Positions 27,508 to 36,600 of a DNA stretch of 64,000 nt are shown here, piece after piece. A program made the position numbers and the translations under genes. Source of the stretch: JAJDXW01 sp965202895 (GTDB lineage Bacteria; Pseudomonadota; Gammaproteobacteria; HK1); the NCBI GenBank assembly GCA_965202895.1, contig OZ241901.1, positions 3,720,001 through 3,784,000 on the forward strand, in the 5' to 3' direction. The notes under the pieces were generated by a model. That model ran no database searches and was not told the origin of the DNA. It was given only the letters and a program-made list of their open reading frames with translations. Each line of letters begins with the position of its first letter. The stretch's first letter is position 1.

Positions 27508-28395
27508 GTGACGTCCACACGCGAACACCCGAAGAAGACCATCGAGGTCCTGGGAAGGCGCATGGCCTTCGTCGAGATGGGAGAGGGCGATCCGATCGTC
27601 TACCTCCACGGCAACCCGACCTCGTCCTATCTCTGGCGCAACGTCATGCCCCACACCGGGCCGCTCGGGCGGTCGCTCGCGATCGACCTCGTCGGCATGG
27701 GGGACTCCGAGCCCCTCGCCGATTCCGGTCCGGGGCGGTACCGCTTCGTCGAGCACCGCGAGTATCTCGATGCCGCCCTCGATGCGCTCGGGGTGACCGC
27801 GTCCGGCAACGCGGTGCTCGTGGTCCACGACTGGGGGTCGGCGCTCGGGTTCGACTGGGCGAACCGCCATCGCGATGCGGTGCAGGGTCTCGTCTACATG
27901 GAGGCCCTGGTCCGGCCGGTCACCTGGGAGGAATGGCCGGAGGCCTCGCGGCGGGTGTTCCAGGGCTTCCGCTCCGAGGCGGGCGAGGACCTGGTGATCG
28001 CCAGGAACGTCTTCGTCGAACGGGTGCTTCCCGGATCCGTCCTGCGCGATCTGGCCCCCGAGGAGATGGAGGTCTACCGGCGTCCGTTCCTCGAGCCGGG
28101 AGAATCCCGGCGTCCCACCCTCACGTGGCCGCGCGAGATCCCCATCGAAGGCGAGCCGGCCGACGTGGCCGAGGTCGTGGGGAGCTACGCGGCCTGGCTC
28201 TCCGGGTGCGAGACGCCGAAGCTCTTCGTCAACGCCGACCCGGGCGCCATCCTGGTCGGGCCGCCGCGCGAGTTCTGCCGCGGCTGGAAGAACCAGGTCG
28301 AGGTCACCGTCCGCGGCAGCCACTTCATCCAGGAGGATTCGCCGGACGAGATCGGCCGGGCCGTCGCCGAATTCGTGGGAGGGCTCCGGGGGTGA
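27508..28395 (+). CDS. Haloalkane dehalogenase (LinB/DmbA-like, subfamily II)
   Basis: 295 residues, alpha/beta hydrolase. Nucleophile Asp108 in V-V-H-D-W-G-S-A-L-G-F, halide-binding Trp109 and Asn36 (H-G-N-P-T-S-S-Y-L-W-R-N), acid Glu132 (Y-M-E-A) and base His272 (S-H-F-I-Q-E-D-S-P-D-E-I-G). The numbering Asp108/Trp109/Glu132/His272 equals that of LinB, and similarity continues to the end. Such enzymes replace halide on haloalkanes with hydroxyl. All catalytic and halide-stabilising residues are present, so activity is expected; the natural substrate is unknown. GTG start after GAGGAGGAG. Its stop overlaps the CoA-transferase start. Confidence 0.92.
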   Translation: MTSTREHPKKTIEVLGRRMAFVEMGEGDPIVYLHGNPTSSYLWRNVMPHTGPLGRSLAIDLVGMGDSEPLADSGPGRYRFVEHREYLDAALDALGVTASGNAVLVVHDWGSALGFDWANRHRDAVQGLVYMEALVRPVTWEEWPEASRRVFQGFRSEAGEDLVIARNVFVERVLPGSVLRDLAPEEMEVYRRPFLEPGESRRPTLTWPREIPIEGEPADVAEVVGSYAAWLSGCETPKLFVNADPGAILVGPPREFCRGWKNQVEVTVRGSHFIQEDSPDEIGRAVAEFVGGLRG

Positions 28396-29600
28396 AGACG
28401 GCGCGGCCGCGTCCCCTCGACGGGGTGCGGGTCCTCGACTTCGGGCGCTTCATCGCGGCCCCCTACTGCGGGATGATGCTCGCCGACATGGGCGCGGAGG
28501 TCCTCCGGGTGGACCGCCCCGGAGGCGAAGAGGATCGGAGCTACGGACGCAAGGGCCCCGACGGCTCGAACTTCGTCTTCCCCAACTTCGGCCGCAACAA
28601 GAAGGGGATCACCCTCGACGTGCTGCGGCGCGACGCTCCGCGCGAGGTGCTCTCCGATCTCCTCGCCCGGTGCGACGTGTTTCTTCACAACTTCAGTCCG
28701 AGCGCGGTCCGGGCCTTCGGGCTCGGCTACGAAGACGTCCGGGCCATGCGCGAAGACGTCATCTACGCCGGGATCTCGTGCTACGGGTCGACGGGTCCGT
28801 ATGCCATGCGGAGCGGCTTCGACCAGATCGCCCAGGTGATGTCCGGGGCGTGCGCGCTCTCCGGCCACGAACACGATCCGCCCATGCGTTCCGCCGTGCC
28901 GTGGGTGGACTACGGCACCGGGCTGCTCGCCGCGCTCGGAACGGTTCTTGCGCTCCGTCACCGTGACGCTACCGGAGAGGGGCAGGAGGTGGACTGCGCC
29001 CTGCTCCAGACCGCGGTGAGCTACACCTCGCCGATGATCGCGGAGGCGCTCGTCACCGGGCGCGAGCGCCCGCGGATCGCGAACCGGATGCCCTACGTCG
29101 GGCCGACCGACCTCTACCGTTGCCGGGACGGCTGGGTGTACGTCGCCACCGTGACCGACGGCATGTGGAAGAGCCTCATGGACCTCATCGGCCGGCCGGA
29201 GCTCGCCGCGGTGCCCGCCTACGCGACGGACGAGGGCCGGTTCGAGGCCCGGGCGAACATCGATCCGCACGTCGAGGTGTGGACGGCGGAGCGGGAGGTC
29301 GCGGAGGTGGTCGCGGCGATGGAGGCGGCCCGGATCCCGTGCGGCGTCTACCGCACCACCGCCCAGGTGCACGAGGACCCGCACGTCGAGGCGCGCGCGA
29401 TGCTGGAGTGGGTGGACATGGAGTCGCCGGGAATGGAGCGGGTGCCGGTGAGCGGGGTGCCGGTGAAGCTGTCGGCGAGCCCCGGCGAGGTGCGCCGCCG
29501 CGCTCCACGCCCCGGGGAGCACAACGAGGAGTGCTATCGCGGCCTTCTCGGGTACTCTCCGGAGCGGATCGAAGGTCTCCGGGCGGCGGGGTTCATCTGA
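28392..29600 (+). CDS. Class III CoA-transferase (CaiB/BaiF family)
   Basis: 402 residues. N-terminal L-D-G-V-R-V-L-D-F-G-R-F-I-A-A-P-Y-C-G and L-A-D-M-G-A-E-V-L-R-V-D-R-P-G-G-E, N-F-G-R-N-K-K-G-I-T-L-D near 70, and V-D-Y-G-T-G-L-L-A-A-L-G near 175, which carries the catalytic Asp region. Transfers CoA between organic acids or to carnitine-like acceptors. GTG start at 28392 overlaps the dehalogenase stop by four bases, so enoyl-CoA isomerase, dehalogenase and CoA-transferase likely form one operon for an acid that is activated, dehalogenated or rearranged. The real substrate is not shown. Confidence 0.9.
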   Translation: MKTARPRPLDGVRVLDFGRFIAAPYCGMMLADMGAEVLRVDRPGGEEDRSYGRKGPDGSNFVFPNFGRNKKGITLDVLRRDAPREVLSDLLARCDVFLHNFSPSAVRAFGLGYEDVRAMREDVIYAGISCYGSTGPYAMRSGFDQIAQVMSGACALSGHEHDPPMRSAVPWVDYGTGLLAALGTVLALRHRDATGEGQEVDCALLQTAVSYTSPMIAEALVTGRERPRIANRMPYVGPTDLYRCRDGWVYVATVTDGMWKSLMDLIGRPELAAVPAYATDEGRFEARANIDPHVEVWTAEREVAEVVAAMEAARIPCGVYRTTAQVHEDPHVEARAMLEWVDMESPGMERVPVSGVPVKLSASPGEVRRRAPRPGEHNEECYRGLLGYSPERIEGLRAAGFI

Positions 29601-29698
29601 CACGGGGGCTTCGAAGGCCGGCTCCCGCCGCCCGTCGCGGCGGGTTCCGGCCGGGCTCCGGCTCTCCTCTCCGGCGCGGTGACCCGGGTTCCGGAGCC

Positions 29699-30155
29699 GG
29701 CCCGCGTGTCCCACCGTCCTCCCGCGGTGGACGGCCGATCCGCTCCCGGGGGCGGCCCGCACCGGGTTCCGGGCCGCTCCGGCAGGTGCGCAGGCGCCGG
29801 GGCCGGCTCGGGGTCGGCTCACGAGTCGGGTACTTGAGCGGAATTTCCCGGTGGACCTTGGTCGTTCCAGCCCCGGGACAGGGATTTCGACGTGTCTTTC
29901 ACCCGGATATTCCACGCGGATCGGCTTGAGTACCTGCTTATGCGGGGGGCGGCTGCCTGCCGCGATCCGCGGTCCCTGCTTCGCTTGCGGACCGCACCTG
30001 CGATGGCAGGCCCGGCCTGCGATCTTCGGCAGGCCGCACTCGCCGGGATGAAACGCCGCCGGCGCTTCCTCGGACCCCGGCTCGGCCTCCGGCGTCTCGC
30101 GGCCGGCCGCCGCGGGGTCCCGACACGCTCGCGATGAAGGCCGGAGAGCCGTCCG
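29699..30155. repeat. GC-rich dispersed repeat D, copy 2 (interrupted)
   Basis: 29699-29781 matches 22601-22682 and about 29944-30155 matches about 22699-22803. Between them lies an extra 160 bp with CTTGAGCGGAATTTCCCGG and TTTCACCCGGATATTCCACG, of unknown nature. The element takes up most of the 616-bp gap 29601-30216; no gene is seen there. Both copies end near a run of inverted CGGCCTGC/GCAGGCCG words. Confidence 0.65.
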
Positions 30156-30216
30156 GGCCGGACGGGTGGACGGGCGGGGTGGCCGCCCGCCGGCCGGCCG
30201 TACGACCGCGCCCGGG

Positions 30217-31650
30217 ATGACGGAGACGGTCTCCCTTCCGGTCTGGGTGGTGGTCGCGGCCGGCGGGCTCGCGCTGTGGGCGGTCTTCGACCGGCTCCTC
30301 CTCCCGGGTGTGCGCTGGTTCTTCCGGCGGCGGGCCGACCGCGTGGTCGACGAGCTGAACACGCGGCTCGATCTGCGGATCCCCCCCTTTCACCGGACCC
30401 GGCGGCGGGTCCTCGTCGAGCTGCTGACCTGCGACCCCGGGATCACGGAATCGATCGAGCGCCGGGCACGGGAATCCCGCGTGCCGCGGGAGGCGCTGGT
30501 TCGCGAGGTCGAGCGCTACGCGCGCGAGATCGTGCCGTCGTTCAATCCCTACCTCTATTTCCGGATCGGGTACTGGCTGGCGCGGCGCACCGTTCGATTC
30601 CTCTACCGGGTCCGCATGGGGTACTCCGACGACCGGGCGCTGTCCGGGATCGAGCCCAATGCGAGCGTCGTCTTCGTGATGAACCACCGCAGCAACATGG
30701 ACTACGTGATCGTGGCCTACTTCGCCGCGCAACGCTCCGCCCTGAGCTACGCGGTAGGCGAGTGGGCGCGGATCTGGCCGTTGCAGGCGTTGATCCGATC
30801 GCTCGGCGCGTACTTCGTGCGCCGGGATTCGCGCAACCCTCTCTACCGTCGGGTACTGGCCCGCTACGTCCAGGCCGCGACCGCGGCGGGGGTCGTGCAG
30901 GCGGTCTATCCCGAAGGGGGGCTCAGCCGCGACGGGCGCCTGCGCCGCCCCAAGCTCGGCCTCATCAGCTACATGGTCTCGGGGTTCGACCCCGCGGGGG
31001 AGCGCGACCTCGTATTCGTCCCGGTCGGCATCAACTACGACCGGGTGCTCGAGGACCGCACCCTGGTCCGCGAACGCGACCCGGAGACGGCCGTGCCGCG
31101 CAGCCGGACGTACGTCGCCCTCACCGTGCTCGGGTTCGTCTGCCGCCAGACGGCCCTGCGGCTCCGGGGGCGCTGGCGCCGCTTCGGCTATGCGTGCGTG
31201 AACTTCGGGACGCCGGTCTCGATGCGCTCGTACACCCGCCGCCGCGGGATCGATTTCCGCTCCCTGGACCCGCCGGCCCGCTTCGAGGAGGTGGAGCGGT
31301 TGGGCGGCGAGCTGCTCGACGCGATCGCGGCCGTGGTGCCCGTCCTGCCGGTGTCCCTCGTGGCCACGGTGTTCGTCCATCACCCGGAGCGGCCGATGAG
31401 CGAGCTCGAGATCAAGGCGAAGGCCCAGTCCTTCATCGACGAGCTGGAGCGGTGCGGCGCGTACGTCCACGTCGCGCACGCGGACCGCGACTACGCGGTC
31501 GCCGTCGGGTTGCGGATGCTGGCCCTCCGGCACTTCGTCGAAGAGTCGGACGGCCTCTACCGGGCACGCGGGGAGGAGGGCGAGATGCTCCGGTACTACG
31601 CGAACTCGATCGAGCATTTTCTGCGGGCCCGGCCTCCCCCCGACGCCTGA
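30217..31650 (+). CDS. PlsB-like glycerol-3-phosphate/lysophospholipid acyltransferase
   Basis: 477 residues. One N-terminal hydrophobic segment (about 8-25), then the PlsC/PlsB acyltransferase motifs: block I N-H-R-S-N-M-D-Y from Asn156 (N-H-x4-D), block II-like F-V-R-R-D-S-R-N, block III P-E-G-G-L-S-R-D-G-R near 231, and block IV V-F-V-P-V-G-I-N-Y-D-R-V. Enzymes of this type put an acyl chain on glycerol-3-phosphate at the inner membrane face. It is shorter than E. coli PlsB (about 800) and resembles the shorter PlsB-related group. ATG at 30217 chosen over one 51 bases upstream because hydrophobic/conserved sequence follows. Alone, not in an obvious operon. Confidence 0.8.
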   Translation: MTETVSLPVWVVVAAGGLALWAVFDRLLLPGVRWFFRRRADRVVDELNTRLDLRIPPFHRTRRRVLVELLTCDPGITESIERRARESRVPREALVREVERYAREIVPSFNPYLYFRIGYWLARRTVRFLYRVRMGYSDDRALSGIEPNASVVFVMNHRSNMDYVIVAYFAAQRSALSYAVGEWARIWPLQALIRSLGAYFVRRDSRNPLYRRVLARYVQAATAAGVVQAVYPEGGLSRDGRLRRPKLGLISYMVSGFDPAGERDLVFVPVGINYDRVLEDRTLVRERDPETAVPRSRTYVALTVLGFVCRQTALRLRGRWRRFGYACVNFGTPVSMRSYTRRRGIDFRSLDPPARFEEVERLGGELLDAIAAVVPVLPVSLVATVFVHHPERPMSELEIKAKAQSFIDELERCGAYVHVAHADRDYAVAVGLRMLALRHFVEESDGLYRARGEEGEMLRYYANSIEHFLRARPPPDA

Positions 31651-31869
31651 ACCGCGCCTCCGGTTCCCGGAGAGGGTGGCGGGCCGGACGGAGGCCTTCC
31701 CGTCCGGCGGGGGAGGGCGGGCAGGCAGGCTTGCCGGCCCGTCGGCGCGGAAGTGTCCCCACCGGGAGGCCGGCCGGCGGCGGCGGGGACGATTCGCCGG
31801 AGAACGCAGGCAGGACGGGGCGCGCCGGGACCGCGCGCATCGTCTTCCGGCGCCCGGGTTTCCCGGTCG

Positions 31870-32523
31870 TCAGCCGGCGACGGGGCGGCGGCGGTGCGCC
31901 CGGGAGGGCAGGGAGCGCAGGAAAGGAACCACCGGGGGGAGGCGGAGGACCAGGAGCAGGGCGAGTACTGCGGCATGGATGAAGGGCTCGCGGACGTCGG
32001 CCTTCACCAGCCACCAGAAGTGGACCACCCCCGCCGCAGCGGCGACGTAGGCCAGCCGGTGAAGCAGCCGCCAGCGCCGCCCGCCGAGCCGCCGGATCAT
32101 CGCGTTGGTCGAGGTGGCGGCGAGCGGAACGAGCAGCACGAACCCCGCGAACCCCACCATGACGTAGGGGCGCTCGGTCAGGTCTTCGAGGATCTCCTCG
32201 ACGAGGAGCGAGCGGTCGAGGACCACGTAGGTCGCGAGGTGCAGCACCGCGTAGAAGAACGCGAACAGCCCGAGCATGCGCCGCAGGCGGACGGCCTGGT
32301 TCCACCCGGTGAGCCGGCGGAGCGGGGTCACCGCGAGGGTCGCCAGCATCAGCCGGAGCGCCCACTCCCCGAAGTGGTGGATGAGGGCCTCGACCGGGTT
32401 CGCACCGAGCTCGCCGGACGCCGCGGCGGCCGCGATGACCCCGAACGGAACGAGGGCGGCGAGGAATACCCCCGCCTTGATCCAGGCGAAGCCCGGGCGG
32501 AGAAGGGACGCGGCGCGCGCCAC
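31870..32523 (-). CDS. msrQ: MsrQ, heme-binding membrane subunit of methionine sulfoxide reductase
   Basis: 217 residues, six hydrophobic segments of the YedZ/ferric-reductase type. Heme-ligand histidines lie in H-H-F-G-E-W-A (about 49), F-Y-A-V-L-H-L-A-T-Y (about 94) and R-L-L-H-R-L-A-Y-V-A and V-V-H-F-W-W-L (about 155-170). It delivers electrons from the respiratory chain to periplasmic MsrP. GTG start with GGGAGGG upstream, nine bases after the msrP stop, so the pair is an operon. The C-terminal tail P-S-R-A-H-R-R-R-P-V-A-G is basic. Confidence 0.95.
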   Translation of the reverse strand: MARAASLLRPGFAWIKAGVFLAALVPFGVIAAAAASGELGANPVEALIHHFGEWALRLMLATLAVTPLRRLTGWNQAVRLRRMLGLFAFFYAVLHLATYVVLDRSLLVEEILEDLTERPYVMVGFAGFVLLVPLAATSTNAMIRRLGGRRWRLLHRLAYVAAAAGVVHFWWLVKADVREPFIHAAVLALLLVLRLPPVVPFLRSLPSRAHRRRPVAG

Positions 32524-32532
32524 GGCCCTCCC

Positions 32533-33501
32533 TCAGTGGTGCCGGATGAGGTCCATGCCCGCGTAGAGCGATGCGACCTCTTCCTCGTACCCGTTGAACA
32601 TCAGGGTCGGTATCTTGCCCGCGAACAGGGAGCCTCCGATCCGCCGCTCCCGCTTCTGGCTCCAGCGCGGGTGCGGCCGCTCCGGGTTCACGTTCGAGTA
32701 GAACCCGTACTCGTGGGGCGCCTGCCGGTTCCAGGTGGTCGGCGGCTCCTTCTCGACGAACGTGATCGACACGATGGACTTGATGCTCTTGTACCCGTAC
32801 TTCCAGGGCACGACGAGACGGACCGGAGCGCCGTTCTGGTTGGGAAGCTCCTCTCCGTACAGCCCGACCGCGAGCAGGGAAAGGGGGTGCATGGCCTCGT
32901 CGATGCGCAGCCCCTCGACATAGGGCCAATCGAGGAAGCCGCGCTGCTGCCCCGGCATCTCCTCGGGCCGGTACACGGTCTCGAACGCGACGTACTTCGC
33001 CTTCGACGTCGGCTGGAAACGCTCGAGCACCGCGCCGAGCCGCACCCCCGCCCAGGGTACGACCATCGACCACGCCTCGACGCAGCGGAAGCGGTAGATC
33101 CGCTCCTCGACCGGGTAGGAGGAGATCAGGTCCTCGTAGCCGATCGCGCCCGGCTTCCCGCATTCGCCCTCCACCCGGATCGACCAGGGGAGCGGCTTGA
33201 ATCCCCCCGAGTAGCGGGCGGGATCGCCCTTGCCGGTCCCGAACTCGTAGAAGTTGTTGTAGGAGGTGACGTCTTCCCGGGAGGTGAGGTCCTCGTCGAG
33301 CACCCACCTGGACTCGACGAGGTTGTCGAGCTTGCGCCCGGCGCGGGCCGGCTCCGGCCACAAGGCCCACGGCGCGGCCAACGCGGCGGCCCCGAAGCCC
33401 GCCCGCCGGAGGAGCTCGCGGCGATTCAGCCAGACGTCCTTCGGGGTGATCTCGGACGGCCGGACGCGGCCCGGCCCGTAGCGTGAGGTCTTGATCAGCA
33501 T
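32533..33501 (-). CDS. msrP: MsrP, periplasmic molybdenum-dependent methionine sulfoxide reductase
   Basis: 322 residues. Tat signal N-R-R-E-L-L-R-R-A-G-F-G followed by a hydrophobic stretch and A-R-A. In the mature part Y-N-N-F-Y-E-F-G, R-F-R-C-V-E-A-W-S-M-V-V-P-W with the molybdenum-ligand Cys, and G-F-L-D-W-P-Y-V-E-G-L-R are YedY/MsrP signatures; it ends with N-G-Y-E-E-E-V-A-S-L-Y. Repairs oxidised methionine in envelope proteins. ATG at 33501. First gene of the msrP-msrQ operon. Confidence 0.96.
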   Translation of the reverse strand: MLIKTSRYGPGRVRPSEITPKDVWLNRRELLRRAGFGAAALAAPWALWPEPARAGRKLDNLVESRWVLDEDLTSREDVTSYNNFYEFGTGKGDPARYSGGFKPLPWSIRVEGECGKPGAIGYEDLISSYPVEERIYRFRCVEAWSMVVPWAGVRLGAVLERFQPTSKAKYVAFETVYRPEEMPGQQRGFLDWPYVEGLRIDEAMHPLSLLAVGLYGEELPNQNGAPVRLVVPWKYGYKSIKSIVSITFVEKEPPTTWNRQAPHEYGFYSNVNPERPHPRWSQKRERRIGGSLFAGKIPTLMFNGYEEEVASLYAGMDLIRHH

Positions 33502-33604
33502 GGGCGTGCCCCCCTGTCAGCGCATGGTTGCCGCATGATCCGCGCGTCGGACGGCGGAGCGCGGGGCCGCGCCCTCCGGCGGATGCGACGGGACCGGCCC
33601 GGAA

Positions 33605-36600
33605 TCATAGACCGCCGCCCGCCCGCCCGCACCACCTGCGGGCATTACGGAACATTTCCATCCACGGGGTTTCCTCGCCCCACTCCGGAGGATGCCAGGA
33701 GAGCTGCACGGTACGGAACGCCCGTTCCGGATGGGGCATCAGGATCGTGGCCCGGCCGTCCCGGGTGGTGAACCCGGTGAGCCCGCCCCGGGAGCCGTTG
33801 GGGTTGGCCGGGTAGCGTTCCGCCGGCCGGTGGCGGTTGTCGACGAAGCGAAGGCAGGGGGTGGGCGCCCCGGGTCCTGTTCCGGATTCCGTCCCGGGGC
33901 TCGCTCCGGCGCCCGTCCCGGGCCCCATCCCGGGGTCCGCCTCGACGCGGCCTTCCCCGTGGGCCACCGCCACCGGCAGCTTCGAGCCGGCCATCCCCCG
34001 GAAGAAGATCGAAGGCGAGTCGAGGATCTCGCACATCACCAGACGCGCCTCGAACTGCCCCGAACGGTTGAGGCCGAACCGCGGCCAGCCGTCCGCGCCG
34101 GGGATGAGGGAGCCCAGCCGGGCCAGCATCTGGCAGCCGTTGCAGATGCCGAGGGTGAACGTGCCGGGTCGGGCGAAGAACTCGCGGAAAGCCTCGCGCA
34201 GCTCCTCGCGATGGAGCACCGCGGCCGCCCAGCCGCCGCCGGCCCCGAGCACGTCGCCGTAGGAGAAGCCGCCTCCCGCCGCGAGCCCGGTGAACCGGGC
34301 GAGGGACCGGCGCCCCTCGACGAGGTCGGTCATGTGGACGTCGACCGCCTCGAATCCTGCCCGCTCGAAGGCGGCTGCGAGCTCCCGGTGTCCGTTCACC
34401 CCCTGCTCGCGGAGGATCGCGACCCGGGGCCGGCGGGACGAACGGACGGGGGGGGTCGCCGCGGCGCCGGCGCCGGCGCCCGGAGGGCTCGCCGGCGCCG
34501 CCCGCCCGGCCTCCGCGGCCGGCCCGAGCGGGAAGGCGAGGCTTGCGCCGAGCCCGGGGTCGGCTTCGTCGAGGACCGCTTCGTAAGCTTCGCGCGCGCA
34601 GTCCGGGTCGTCGCGAAGCGCCTGCATCCGGTAGCTCGTCTCCGACCAGATCCGGTGGAGGTCGCGGCGGGCCGCGTCGAGGATCACGGCTCTCCGGTGC
34701 TCGAAACGGATCCGCGGGCCCGCCGTCGCCTCTCCGATCGAATGGACGTGCGGGGCGAGGCGGGGGACCGCCCGCAGCCGTTCGAGGACGGAAGGGGCGT
34801 CTCGGGAGCGGACCTGGAGGACGACCCCGAGCTCCTCGGAGAAGAGCGCGGCCAGGGGCTCCGGGCCGAGCGCGGTGAGATCGATGCGAAGCCCCGTCCG
34901 TCCCGCGAACGCCATCTCGCACAGGGCCGCGGCGAGGCCGCCGTCGGAACGGTCGTGGCAGGCGATGACCGCGCCCTCGCCGATGAGGGATTGGACCGCC
35001 TCGAAGAATCCGCCCAGCACGTCCGCGTCCACATCCGGCGGATCGCCTCCCCGCGCGGCGAAGACCTGGGCGAAGGCGGAGCCCCCGAGCCGGTTGCGGC
35101 CGAGCCCGAGGTCGGCGAACAGGAGACGGTTGTCCGTGTTCTTCTCGAGGACCGGGGTGACGGTCCGGCGGACGTCGGGGACCGGTGCGAACGCCGACAC
35201 GACGAGGGAGAGGGGAGCGCTCACCACGCGCTCGCCGCCCCCTTCGCGCCACGCGGTCCGCATGGACAGGCTGTCCTTGCCGACCGGGATCGGGATCCCC
35301 AGCTCCGGGCAGAAGTCGAGGGCGGCGGCCCGGACCGCGTCGTGGAGGGCGGTATCGTCCTCGCCGGCATCCGCCATCCAGTTCGCCGACAGCACGACGG
35401 CGCGCAGCGTCCCGACACTGGCCGGGGCGAGGTTGGTGAGGGCCTCTCCGATCGCCATGCGGACCGATGCGGCCGGGTCGAGGACGGCGAGGGGAGCGCG
35501 CTCTCCCATCGCCATCGCCCCTCCGGCGAAGCCGAGATGGTCGGCCGCGGTGACCGCGCAGTCGGCGACCGGAACCTGCCAGGGGCCGACCATCTGGTCC
35601 CGGGCGACGAGCCCCGAAACGGTGCGGTCCGCGATGGTGACGAGGAAGCTCTTGTCGGCGACGCACGGCAGCTGCAGGAGGCGGCCGAGAATGGACGTGA
35701 CGTCGCCCTCGGCCGGCAGCTCGATCCCCGCCCGGCCGGTCTCCGGCCGGTGGAAGGCCTCGCGCGCGAGGCGGGGCGCGCCCCCCAGGACGAGGTCGAT
35801 GGGCAGGTCCACGACCCGCTCGCCGCGCCGCTCGTCCCGGAGATCGATGCGGGGCGCCTCCGTCACCGCACCGATGACGGAGAAGGGGCACCGCTCGCGC
35901 CGGCAGATCGATTCGACCCGGGGCCGGTCGGCCGGGTCGAGGGCCAGGACGTAGCGTTCCTGGGCCTCGTTGCACCAGAGCTCCATCGGGCTCAGGCCCG
36001 GGTCCGCGGTCGGGATCGCACCGAGCTCGAGACGGGCCCCGAGCCCGGCCGCGTGGACGAGCTCCGGGACCGCATTGGCGAGCCCTCCCGCTCCCACGTC
36101 GTGAATTGAAAGGATCGGATTGCGGTCCCCGAGGCGGGCGCACGAGTCGATGACCTCCTGGGCGCGGCGCTGCATCTCGGCGTTGTCCCGCTGGACGGAG
36201 GCGTAGTCCAGCGCTTGGCGGTGAGGATCGCCGCGGGCTCCGGAAGGGTCGTTCCCGGCGGAGCCGGGCGCCGGTCGACGGCGGTCTTCGCCGGGCTTCG
36301 AGGGGCGGTTGGGGGCCCGGTCCGGCTCCCGGCGGCGGCGATCGTCGTCCGGACCGATCCCGGAGGAGGCGCTCGAGGAGGCGGATCCGCCTCCGAGCCC
36401 GATCAGCATGGCCGGCCCGCCGAGGACCGCGATCAGCATTCCGGGCCGCAAGGGCGCCTTCGCGACGTGCCGCGCCCGGATGCGGCCCATTCCGCCCGCG
36501 ATCATGATCGGCTTGTGGTAGCCGTACCAGGCGGCGCCTCCTTCGCCCTTCGCCTGCTCGAAGGTGCGGAAATAGCCGCAGAGGGCGGGCCGCCCGAACT

